Source: Terana coerulea
Lineage: Eukaryota > Basidiomycota > Agaricomycetes > Polyporales > Phanerochaetaceae
Assembly (NCBI GenBank): GCA_024811115.1
Contig: JAKOGH010000719.1
Location: 1-14,944 of the forward strand
DNA length: 14,944 nucleotides
Reading direction: 5' to 3'
Translations under genes and position numbers: made by a program
Notes under the pieces: model-generated
Told to the model about the DNA's origin: nothing
Seen by the model: the letters and a program-made list of their open reading frames with translations, nothing else
The model's database searches: none
Shown here: positions 1-7,276 of the stretch, in pieces
How the letters are laid out: the number at the start of each line of letters is the position of its first letter
How positions within the stretch are numbered: the first letter of the stretch is position 1

Positions 1-55
1 CAGTTGTCTCACACTTATTAATAACACTATATCTTAGCGAAAAGCGAAAACTCAC

Positions 56-177
56 TTCGCCATGTCCTTCGAGACATTCTGCATCATGGTCATAGCGCGC
101 CACAGGAATATCCCTACCACGGCCCAGGCCGCTTTCAATGGACGCAATGGCCGTGATAAAAAGTCTCTCTCGTTCAT
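56..177 (-). CDS. Possible internal exon of an unidentified gene
   Basis: On the minus strand a 122-bp stretch is bounded by a plausible 3' splice site (a T run then CAG, with the AG at 179-178) and a plausible 5' splice site (GAA followed by GTGAGT at 55-50). Two frames are open through it. One starts at an ATG at 177 and ends at TGA 54-52, giving 41 residues with a short hydrophobic patch. The other is hydrophilic, begins with residues like ERERLFITAIAS and stays open to the window edge. I recognise neither product. It could be the end of a host gene, a transposon fragment or chance. The splice sites and two open frames are seen; the exon is inferred. Confidence 0.25.
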
Positions 178-546
178 CTGAAAAACCCCCTACTATTTCT
201 ACCTAATGCCTGCATGATAGCACTAATTCATTGCACATAAGCATCAAAGTAACACGGCTAGATAAATAGATACATAACGCCAATAAGGCAGTTTAGTGAG
301 GTCCTTTGCTAATTGTCTTAATTATTCTATATATTAGGGCAATTAGCACTACTTCTCTGCTATTCTGTTTCTTACTGCCCTATTTTGTTCCTTACATGCA
401 GCTATAATACCACTACTGCTTGACTAGTCATCTGAGAAATCCCCCTGCTGATCTGGACTGATACAATATACTGTACATTAATGACCTGACAGGGTGTCAC
501 ACATCACAGGGGGTCCCGCCTGTCCGCTATCCGGTTTTTGTCACCG
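178..546. other. AT-rich stretch without recognisable gene
   Basis: No coding frame, RNA gene or repeat that I recognise. Near 483-550 the sequence carries several short GTCAC/GGGGTCC-type words, and similar words recur just right of the inserted hAT-type element (1225-1245). The insertion site may therefore have lain in a locally repetitive stretch. Confidence 0.5.
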
Positions 547-554
547 GTCACAGA

Positions 555-1224
555 TAGTGTTGCCAAAGTTCAGTTCAGTTCGGTTCAGGCCTATTTTTGT
601 CTGAACCAGAACCAGAACCAAGTGTTTAGTAGCCAAACCAGAACCAAACTGAACTGAACCAGCATGAGCTGGTTCAGTTGAGCCAGTTCAGGGTTCGAAC
701 TGGTTCGAACCATTGAACCATGTATATATCTGCTTTACTCTGTCAAATCAGTATAATTGCAATAGTAGATCATAATAGAGTTATATATTGACATCTAGAA
801 GGGTTTGTATAGTGCAAAAGCCTTATATTATGATGTTTTAAAGCTCAGTGTCTGATAGAGGCTGCCAGTTGCCATTTTTGGCAGCTATTGATGGCATCAT
901 GTATACACCAAAACATAAGCAGAGCAACATTTGGTGCTCAGTTTACAAGCACAATGATGGAAAAATAGTTTAGACATGCTACGGTAAGTAAGTTCATGTA
1001 TTTTTCTCTATGAATCCCAGTACAAATACACTACAAAACATGTACATGGTTCATGGTTTGAACTGGTTCGAACTTGGTTCGAAGTGTGACAGCCATGCCC
1101 GAACCAAGAACTGAACCAAGTTACCTAGAGGCCGAACCAGGAACCGAACCGAACTGAACTACATGGTTCTGTTCATCGGTTCTAGTTCTGAACCACCGAA
1201 CCGAACTGAACTTTGGCAACACTA
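555..1224 (+). mobile_element. Non-autonomous hAT-type element (MITE-like), copy 1
   Basis: A 670-bp element with terminal inverted repeats beginning TAGTGTTGCCAAAGTTCAG and ending with the complement GGCAACACTA. It is flanked by a perfect 8-bp duplication, GTCACAGA, at 547-554 and 1225-1232. The 8-bp duplication and a TAGTG-type terminus are established hAT superfamily hallmarks. It has no transposase ORF, so it would need a transposase in trans. Both outer regions of about 165 bp are packed with GGTTC/GAACC words and the palindrome GTTCGAAC, possibly transposase-binding subterminal repeats (inference). The core of about 330 bp is AT-rich and contains a GCTGCCA/TGGCAGC inverted repeat at 861-885. 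A second copy lies inverted at 5492-6159, with a core about 96% identical by eye. Confidence 0.9.
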
Positions 1225-1679
1225 GTCACAGAGGGGTCCGCCAGTTTGTGACAGATAAGTCCTTACTAAATTCTCGAGCCTGCGGCGACGAGCCTTCTTT
1301 CCCACTCAACACTTTCGAACGGCATATTCATGGTAGATGCTGCACAATAACAGCCAAATAATGGTGAGCAAACACCAAACTTGGCTCCAGATAGCCCGCT
1401 CACCACCAGTCTCTGGAAGCATGTTACAGGCCCTTGACCTTGCCGTCACTTATCCGGGATTGTTGCAAAATGTCACAGTCACATCCGGCCCCTGTCAGGT
1501 CCTTAATGTACAGTATTCCATGTTTAGTTATCTACACACAAAACTAAACTACCTAACATACTAAACTACTCATACTGTGCAGACAAGCCTGCACACCGGG
1601 TGCCGTACTTGCCTGTGTGTTGTATTTGTCAATAATGTACTTACATACACCGCTACCCCGCCCCTCATGTTGTGCACTA
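1225..1679. other. Unrecognised sequence between hAT element and tandem repeat
   Basis: The first 8 bases are the right-hand target duplication of the preceding element. A 75-codon open frame runs 1337-1564 on the plus strand, but its translation shows no motif and no family I know, so I do not call it a gene. Nothing else is recognised. Confidence 0.4.
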
Positions 1680-2345
1680 GCCTCCTCTGACGGGGCGCAC
1701 TCATCAATGTCAGTCTGCACGTGTCATGCTTTGCCATATTCCACACGCCAGCACCAGCATGGTGCACATGCTGCACTTGTTGGCATCGCACTCATGTAGA
1801 TCACTGCCCTGATCCTTGTATCGTGCGCTGGCCCTTTGTGTCGGCGGCGCTTGCCTGCGTCGGCCTGCACGTGCTGTGCTTCACTATGTTTTGTGCGCTG
1901 GCATTGGCGTGGTGCGCATCCGTCGGCACTGTATATGTGTGCGCCATTGTCCCACCCTGCATATTATGCGCTCCGGCCTCTTGTGCGTCGGTGTCGCGCT
2001 TGCCTACATTAGTCTGCGTGCGTCATGCTTCACCACGTCCCATGTGCCGGCGTCGGCGTGGTGCGCATGCTGCATTCTTTGGTGTCGCGCCTGTATATCT
2101 TGCTGCCCTAGTCCTTGGGTTGTGCGTCAGCCCTTTGTAATGGCAGTGCGCTCGCTTACGTTGGCCTGCGCATGCTGCGCTTTGCCACGCCCCTACGTGC
2201 TGGTGTTGGTGTTGTATGTGTCCGTTATCATTGCGTGTATGTCGTTGTGCCGCTGCTCGTATACGTCATGTCATGTGTGCCGGCTTCTTGTGCATCAGCG
2301 TCAGCTTGCCTGCCAGCGTTGAGTATGTTGCGTCGTGCTTGACTA
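1680..2345 (+). repeat. Degenerate tandem repeat, 150-bp period, about 4.5 units
   Basis: A recurring landmark of the form (A/G)G(T/C)CTGC(A/G) followed by a TG(C/T)GCTT-like word occurs at about 1712, 1862, 2012 and 2162, spaced 150 bp. A partial unit follows near 2303-2345. Units share segments such as GCTTGCCT, GGCGTGGTGCGCAT and CCCTTTGTG and look about 65-75% alike by eye. The plus strand is very poor in A (roughly 10% in sampled lines) and rich in G, C and T. This explains why all three plus frames stay open for long distances, with stretches of 139 and 168 codons giving Cys/Val/Leu-rich translations without domains. The period is a multiple of three, so a repeat protein cannot be excluded, but a minisatellite or decayed satellite is more likely. 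Confidence 0.65.
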
Positions 2346-2730
2346 CGTGGGGCGTTTGTGCGCGTCGTTCATTACTCCAAGGGGTTGTGTGGTGCCTATT
2401 TATAAAACCGCCATCTATAAGCCGTGCACGCACGGCTGTGGACGGTTTTGGATATTAGTGGTAGATGCAGCAAGACAGCCACATACCTCATTTGCAGGGA
2501 GCCCCTCTCTTTCACAGCCTTGCTCTATCTATCATCTGACCCTCTGTAGTCGTGTAGTGTCGCTTGGGTTCTAGTGGTGTGGTAGGTGATTGCAACACAG
2601 CTGACACATCGGTTAGGGATGGGGACTGAGAGGATAAAGGTGACGCCAAACGCGAAGGCTTCAGACACATTGAGGCGTTTCAACAGGCCTGGTAGGTTAT
2701 AAATGATGTGCGCTAGAACACAGCCAAGCC
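2346..2730. other. Unrecognised sequence right of the tandem repeat
   Basis: No gene recognised. A TATA-like TTTATAAAA lies at about 2399-2407, but no coding frame or transcript end is visible to go with it. A GCCGTGCACGCACGGC inverted repeat lies near 2420-2435. The stretch then continues into the tRNA-like sequence. Confidence 0.35.
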
Positions 2731-2800
2731 ACTATGGCGCAGTTGTTAACCTGCTGGGCGAGTTAACTTAGATGGTCATAGGTTTGAATCTATGTGTTCA
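2731..2800 (+). pseudogene. tRNA-Asn-like Pol III sequence (tRNA relic or SINE head)
   Basis: An A-box-like TGGCGCAGTTG (2735-2745) and a B-box-like GGTTTGAATCT (2781-2791) are spaced as in a tRNA gene. Between them is a stem CTGGG/CTTAG, pairable with G-T wobbles, around a loop that contains GTTAA and so a potential GTT (Asn) anticodon, but the loop has one base too many. CATAG/CTATG pairs around the B box. The 3' acceptor strand does not pair with the base just 5' of the A box, so this is not an intact tRNA. A T5 run at 2818-2822 could end Pol III transcription. The boxes are seen; the Asn origin and SINE nature are inferred. Chance or a plain tRNA pseudogene remain possible. Confidence 0.45.
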
Positions 2801-2817
2801 CAATTGTATAATTGTCC

Positions 2818-2822
2818 TTTTT
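2818..2822 (+). terminator. Possible Pol III T-run terminator
   Basis: TTTTT lies 27 bp beyond the B-box-like motif of the tRNA-like sequence. This is the usual kind of Pol III stop signal. It matters only if the tRNA-like unit is or was transcribed. Confidence 0.3.
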
Positions 2823-3655
2823 AGCCCAACCCATTAACAAAAACATACAGAATAGATGGTCTTAGTCATATGTAAAGCAGTCGCTTTTTAGGGCTGCTAT
2901 GATATTTAAAAGTGATTACAACTTGTTGTTCAATTGTGGCTGTCGTGTAAAATTAAAATTAAAATCCAAACATAAGCAGCTCCTTTTTGGCAGTTATATA
3001 GAGCTTATATACTGAGTTTTAAAGGTGATATTGAAGAACTCCAGACTTATTATTGATAACATCTTTAAGGCTTTGTGTACTTTAAAAACTAGACTAGTAA
3101 GAAATTCAATATGCATTTATATGCTAACTAGGCTAAAATAGAGAACTGTAGCTGTATTAACTCTAAAAGTGCAATAGTATAAGCATGTGCATTGGCTGAT
3201 TAGCAAAAAAGGAGCAAAAGAACTAAATTAGCTGAAAACAATACAATAATAAGGGATTAAAGAATAAATAACAGCAATAGCAAAATAAGTGTCATAAACT
3301 TTAAATAATATCATAAATATACCACAAATAACAAGCAAGTAAGTAAGAAAATAATGATAAGCTATTGATAAAATGTGAAATAGTGATAAATTAGGCAAAA
3401 AGGAACTTAGTAAATAAGCTAATGAAAGAATGTAATAAAGCGTCAGTAAGTAATGAAAAGTCAGTTAGGTAACAAAAACCACTAATAAGTAGTAGGTTAG
3501 AATGTTAAAAAGGTAAAAAACTGTTTAGCAAGCTAATAGAGATAAATTAGCTAGATGCGCTGTATTTTAAAAAAGCATTTTCACGAAAAGTGAAAAAGAG
3601 CATAATAGACAACTTAGCACTAAAAAAAAGTATAAAGCACAGATTAGAAGGAGGA
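2823..3655. other. A-rich, C-poor non-coding stretch
   Basis: No coding frame or known repeat is visible. From about 3120 to 3640 the plus strand is strongly A-rich and C-poor, with many TAA, TAAGTAAG, AATAA and GATAA words, giving marked strand asymmetry. A perfect 7-bp hairpin (TTTTCAC, 5-base loop, GTGAAAA) lies at 3578-3596. It may be relic transposon sequence or an A-biased tail; nothing shows which. Confidence 0.5.
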
Positions 3656-4217
3656 GTTTTTCCAGATGTTGTGCAAGCTGCATTCGCGGTTTCCAGAGTC
3701 TCTCAGACAAAGCTCTGAGTTTTGGAAGTAACATGTATGACAGCTGTTAAGACATATCTGCCATAAGGACTCATGCTTCACATGACAGCTCAATGCGTAT
3801 CATGGTATCACCAGCCATCAAAGCGCTGCATTGACTTGCAGATGCCATTAAATATTGCTACTCGACAGTACAGCACAATTTTCCATTGCTTGGTTACGTA
3901 CTGAGGCCAAGGACTCGAGGACGTAACTGGTATAGGCTTCTTATTAAAGCTGTGTCTTGAATATTGGATGCTGCACATATGATAGAGTGTATCACCAGAC
4001 ATACATGTTTTCAGCTAACTTATGTACCGAAGCACCCTTCAGTACACTGGGGAAGGGTTTATTGGAATTTATTGTTTTACTGTGCATGGACACTCTTTAT
4101 TTCTTCATTCCTTTCCTGAACACTGCACTGATTGCACAAGCGCCTGATGTGATCCTATATAGTAGCTTGGTCAGCCGCCCTCGCACACCAGCTCATTGGC
4201 TCCATTTCCAGTGCTTC
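3656..4217. other. Unrecognised sequence
   Basis: Short frames exist on both strands (64 codons on the minus strand at 3808-4002; 92 codons on the plus strand at 3957-4235). They overlap each other and show no motif I can assign. Base composition returns to balanced here, unlike the stretch to the left. Possibly a transposon remnant. Confidence 0.35.
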
Positions 4218-4402
4218 AGTTCTTCTCGCACATGAGACAGAGAACTAAGGTACATTGGCTTCTTTGATGGACACTGTAGACAGTTCGCTGATGCGCCCGT
4301 AGCACTCTCGTTTTATTTTTGTCTGCTTAGGTTCACAATGTAGTTCTTCTCTGCATACAAGACAGAGAACTGAGCACTCTTGTTTTATTTCTGTCTGCTT
4401 AG
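4218..4402 (+). repeat. Two interleaved local duplications
   Basis: Unit one is a 29-30 bp word beginning AGTTCTTCTC and ending GACAGAGAACT, at 4218-4246 and 4342-4371. Its ends (AGTTCT and AGAACT) are inverted repeats of each other. Unit two is a 30-bp word, AGCACTCTCGTTTTATTTTT then GTCTGCTTAG, at 4301-4330 and 4373-4402 with two differences. The arrangement is one-two-one-two with unequal gaps, as left by a segmental duplication followed by insertion or deletion. Confidence 0.7.
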
Positions 4403-4447
4403 CTGCGAGCCTGGTCCCTGACACATTCAAAAGGGTTGAGTGAGGAT

Positions 4448-4691
4448 GTTGAGTCAGATAGATGCTGTAAGCACTCCTGCTCACATCTTCTCTATTGTTC
4501 TACTAGGTTCCACTATGACGATCCCTATTGTCTATTGTCCTGGTATCTATTTGTGTTTGTTTGTAGTATAGCCATTTGTAGAAGTGCAGCGCATACAGCA
4601 GAGTACACTCCTACCAAGGCCTAGGGGAAGTGTTGCAGACGAACATGCATATGTAGTATTATTTTTCATTTTCTCGCATTTGTTTAGCACA
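4448..4691 (+). mobile_element. Decayed Ty1/copia LTR, plus orientation
   Basis: It begins TGTTGAGTCAGATAGATG, the same as the start of the minus-strand copia LTR at 5298. The two agree at high identity for about 128 bp (to about 4577) and more weakly to about 4612. The end at AGCACA (4691) is placed because a primer-binding-like TGGTAGCAGCGCC follows 11 bases later and the resulting length (244 bp) is close to the 269 bp of the other LTR. The first half is seen directly; the right boundary is inferred. It is probably the 5' LTR of an older, separate insertion in the opposite orientation. Confidence 0.55.
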
Positions 4692-4702
4692 GATACACGG
4701 CC

Positions 4703-4716
4703 TGGTAGCAGCGCCA
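4703..4716 (+). other. Candidate copia primer binding site
   Basis: TGGTAGCAGCGCCA resembles the TGGTA-type sites complementary to an initiator-Met tRNA 3' end that prime minus-strand synthesis in many LTR elements. Its place just downstream of the LTR relic supports the call. The LTR end is uncertain, so this is tentative. Confidence 0.35.
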
Positions 4717-5029
4717 GAGCCTCTGGACTTCATTCCGATGATCCCAGCACTTAGCGCCCAAATGCGGCTCAATTCTTTTCACGTTCTCGGACACTTAGCA
4801 CTCTGAACCCTCTAGCCTTGTCCCTCATCTCGACCTCTTGGTCATTAGGGGCAAAGTATGTATTCAATATACTGTACATAGGAGCAATGCTAACTTAGTT
4901 ATTGAGGACAAGTATTGGCACCTGCCTGCCTATTTTGTGAGGTCTACTGGGAGTTGGCCTTCGTCGCCCTCCTCGTACTTGTTTTATCATCTATTCCTTA
5001 TCTACTCCGATCCGCTCGTGCTGATTACG
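4717..5029 (+). other. Probable leader of the older copia relic, no gag recognised
   Basis: A 65-codon plus-strand frame occupies 4838-5035 but runs into the neighbouring LTR and shows no Gag motif that I recognise. The stretch is cut off at 5029 by the 3' LTR of the minus-strand copia, consistent with that element having inserted here. Confidence 0.3.
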
Positions 5030-5298
5030 TGTTGAGCTTGTCTCCGCGAATAGAATGCTAGTGCGGTTACTCATCTGTAGGCTGATTGATACACACGTTA
5101 GTGGGGTTTGAGAGTTGTAAGAGTCCTATTCTGTATGGCACAGAGAGCTGCCTTTATGTACAATACAGAGTGGCTGTACTACAAACAGACACAAATAGAT
5201 ATCAGGACAATGGACAATGGAGATTGTCATAATGGAACCTAGTAGAACAATAGAGAAAATGTGAGCAGGAGTGTTTACGACATCTATCTGACTCAACA
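5030..5298 (-). mobile_element. 3' LTR of minus-strand Ty1/copia element
   Basis: Read on the minus strand it is a 269-bp LTR that starts TGTTGAG at 5298 and ends CTCAACA at 5030, a perfect 7-bp terminal inverted repeat with the canonical TG...CA ends. It is directly preceded by a purine tract and by the end of copia RNase H. No primer-binding-like sequence follows, as expected for a 3' LTR. Its partner 5' LTR would lie outside the window, beyond the inserted gypsy element. Confidence 0.85.
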
Positions 5299-5308
5299 CT
5301 CCTCCTAA
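5299..5308 (-). other. Copia polypurine tract
   Basis: On the minus strand the bases TTAGGAGGAG abut the TG of the 3' LTR. This is the expected place for the RNase H-resistant primer of plus-strand DNA synthesis. Confidence 0.8.
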
Positions 5309-5345
5309 CTTAATACAGCATATTGCCTGCGCTGGTTTAGTCACG

Positions 5346-6714
5346 CTAGTTAGCAGCAATGCGAAGTTCAAGCATTGGTTGGAACTTCTCAATCTTGACT
5401 CTATTCAGTTTCTTGGTAAAGATATCTGCGGGATTGTCAACGCTAGGTACGAAAAGTACTTCGACGTGGCCAGCTTCAACAACATTGTGAATAGTGTTGC
5501 CAAAGTTCAGTTCAGTTCGGTGGTTCAGAACCAGAACCAATGAACCGAACCATGTGGTTCAGTTCAGTTTGGTTCTAGTTCGGCCTCTAGGTAACTTGGT
5601 TCAGTTCTTGGTTCGGGCATGGCTGTCATACCCGAACCAAGTTCGAACTGGTTCGAACCATGAACCATGTACATATTATATAGTGTATTTGTACTGGGAT
5701 TCATAAAGAAAAGTACATGAACTTACTTACTGCAGCATGTCTAAACTATTTTTTCATTATTGTGCTTGTAAACTGAGCACCAAATGTTGCTCTGCTTATG
5801 TTTTGGTGTATACATGATGCCATCAATAGCTGCCAAAAATGGCAACTGGCAGCCTCTATTAGACACTGAGCTTTAAAACATCATAATATAAGGCTTTTGC
5901 ACTATACAAACCCTTCTAGATGTCAATATATAACTCTATTATGATCTACTATTGCAATTATACTGATTTGACAGAGTAAAGCAGATATATACATGGTTCA
6001 ATGGTTCGAACCAGTTCGAACCCTGAACTGAACCAACTGAACCAGCTCATGCTGGTTCAGTTCAGTTTGGTTCTGGTTTGGCTACTAAACACTTGGTTCT
6101 GGTTCTGGTTCAGACAAAAATAGGCCCAAACCGAACTGAACTGAACTTCGGCAACACTAATTGTGAATGTAGTGGTAGCGGATGTCAATGTGTTTGGTGT
6201 GCTTTTCAGTGACAGGATTTTCCAAAACAAATAGAGCGCTCTGGTTGTCGCTGCAAATGGGTACTTTCTTGAAGTTGTAACTGGGTTCAAAGAGAATGTT
6301 TCAAATCCACATGACTTCTTGGGAGCAGTCGCTAAGTGCCATGTATTCAGCATCTTTAGTTGACGTTGCTACGGACTTCTGTGCAAAAGAGCTCTGGTTA
6401 AAAGCTCCTCCTGCAAGCATTAGCAGAAAGCCAGTCTAAAAGCGACAGTTGGAAGCAGCCACCCAATTTGCATCAGTATATGCCACTAAGCCTAACCCGG
6501 AAGAGCCGTTATACTTGAGGGTGTAATTACAAGTGCCCGACAGGTAGCGGCAGATATACAGTGCTTTATTCAAGTGGTCTTCGAACAGATTTGCACTAAA
6601 CTGTGCAAGCTTTGTGATAGCATACACAATGTCTGGTTGTGTACCAAGCATGATATAAAGGAGTGAGCCAGTCACAATTTGGAAACAGCTCTGGCGAGCT
6701 TTGTTAAGCTTTCC
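5346..6714 (-). pseudogene. pol: Ty1/copia pol 3' end: RT C-terminus and RNase H, interrupted
   Basis: Reading leftward from 6714, the first piece (to 6436) has copia reverse transcriptase C-terminal signatures: TGSLLYIMLGTQPDIVYAI, KLAQFSAN, ALYICRYLSGT and the AYTDANW start of RNase H. In shifted frames (about 6435-6160) come KSVATST.DAEYMALSD, an ICSDNQSAL-like acidic motif and KHIDIRYHYIHN. After the inserted hAT-type element the protein resumes at 5491 with GHVEVLFV, NPADIFTKKL and KFQPMLELR, and ends at TAG 5348-5346, 47 bp before the LTR. It contains in-frame stops and frameshifts, so it is not functional. The upstream part (gag, integrase, RT palm) is separated by the gypsy insertion at 6715 and is not in the window. 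Confidence 0.9.
5492..6159 (-). mobile_element. Non-autonomous hAT-type element, copy 2, inside copia RNase H
   Basis: A 668-bp element with the same termini as copy 1 (TAGTGTTGCC...GGCAACACTA), in inverted orientation. It is flanked by a perfect 8-bp duplication ATTGTGAA at 5484-5491 and 6160-6167. The host frame reads ...RYHYIHN on one side and VVEAGHVEV on the other, so the empty site can be inferred within a continuous RNase H reading. The outer GGTTC arrays and the AT-rich core match copy 1 almost base for base. It holds no transposase. Both copies have perfect target duplications and look about 94-97% identical, so movement was fairly recent relative to the decayed copia host. Confidence 0.92.
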
Positions 6715-7131
6715 TATCACAAATTTCCCTCAGCACTAGTCTACAGCACCTAGAGTGAAACATCAAGTCACAGGACACTTTACCCAGTCGTCACAACAGC
6801 GTTACAAGATGCTGATCAGTTGGCTATGCGATGGTCACATGGTTATCAGGAATATACCTCATACAGACACAGGATCATGGATTCAGTTCTGGATTCATTC
6901 TAGATTATGACCTCACTATGAGGTCACTATGACATCGTGTACTGGTAGTGTACAGTAGCTAGATTAGGACATCTAGATAGTGTTGATGTTAGCATGATAG
7001 CTAGGTTAGATCTGATAAAGGAGTTAGAGCGGTGGTATGCTCTGGAGCCTTAGTCAGACGTTACCTGACTATATCAGTCAGCATATGGTATTGGAGGTCT
7101 TAGATAGTGTCTGGGGTCCCTCTATACATGC

Positions 7132-7138
7132 ATATAAA
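7132..7138 (+). promoter_or_regulatory. TATA box of the gypsy 5' LTR
   Basis: ATATAAA lies in a conserved LTR block (7132-7138) and is matched by TATATAAA at 14798-14805 in the 3' LTR. A pyrimidine-rich tract (about 7190-7245) follows. Transcription start, and so the U3/R boundary, probably lies about 25-35 bp downstream (inference). Confidence 0.6.
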
Positions 7139-7249
7139 GAGGCTGGTCTGAGGGCTAACACCTTAGACTCAACAACATTGTTGATTCATATCTCCTCTAC
7201 TCGCTTTACTCAAAGTCCCCTGCTCTCCCAACCCCTCCAAGCATTCCTA

Positions 7250-7258
7250 GCAGGTGAG
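7250..7258 (+). promoter_or_regulatory. Splice-donor-like site in the LTR
   Basis: CAG followed by GTGAGT is a near-perfect eukaryotic 5' splice site and is unchanged in the 3' LTR, although the LTRs differ elsewhere. It lies about 115 bp after the TATA box, so transcripts should include it. Candidate acceptors include TAG at 7914-7916 before the accessory ORF and TAG at 8677-8679 before gag. Splicing is inferred only. Confidence 0.35.
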
Positions 7259-7276
7259 TATTAGAGTTTTGTGATA

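Larger units (their letters stand above)
6715..7276 (+). mobile_element. 5' LTR of Ty3/gypsy element (right end unresolved)
   Basis: It aligns base for base with 14383-14944 (562 bp each, one base gained and one lost). It starts TATCAC where the 3' copy has TGTCAT, so the canonical TG has mutated to TA. The window cuts the 3' copy at the base matching 7276, so the LTR may run further; TGACA words complementary to the TGTCA start occur at 7646-7650 and 7795-7799. A GACCTC/GAGGTC hairpin at 6909-6925 and the tandem word TCACTATGA are kept in both LTRs. I count about 48 differences, mostly transitions. The element has inserted into the copia reverse transcriptase; its other flank is outside the window. 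Confidence 0.9.

Noticed and set aside
1721..2322. Long plus-strand ORFs of 139 and 168 codons
   Set aside because: All three plus frames are open because A, and therefore stop codons, are rare in the tandem repeat. The translations lack domains and are Cys/Val/Leu-rich in every frame.
2396..2410. TATA-like TTTATAAAA as a host promoter
   Set aside because: No coding frame or transcript feature follows it.
1331..2481. Similar words around TGGTAGATGC flanking the tandem repeat (near 1331 and 2460)
   Set aside because: Similarity fades within about 35 bp and no LTR, inverted-repeat or target-duplication structure supports a paired element.
466..4877. 15-bp identical word CAATATACTGTACAT at 466-480 and 4863-4877
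   Set aside because: The flanks do not match and the word is AT-rich and partly palindromic, so chance is adequate.
5126..5392. 88-codon minus-strand ORF across the copia LTR
   Set aside because: It crosses the pol stop, polypurine tract and LTR boundary and is not in the RNase H frame.
6057..6353. 98-codon minus-strand ORF as an independent gene
   Set aside because: It spans the end of the hAT-type element and an off-frame reading of copia RNase H.
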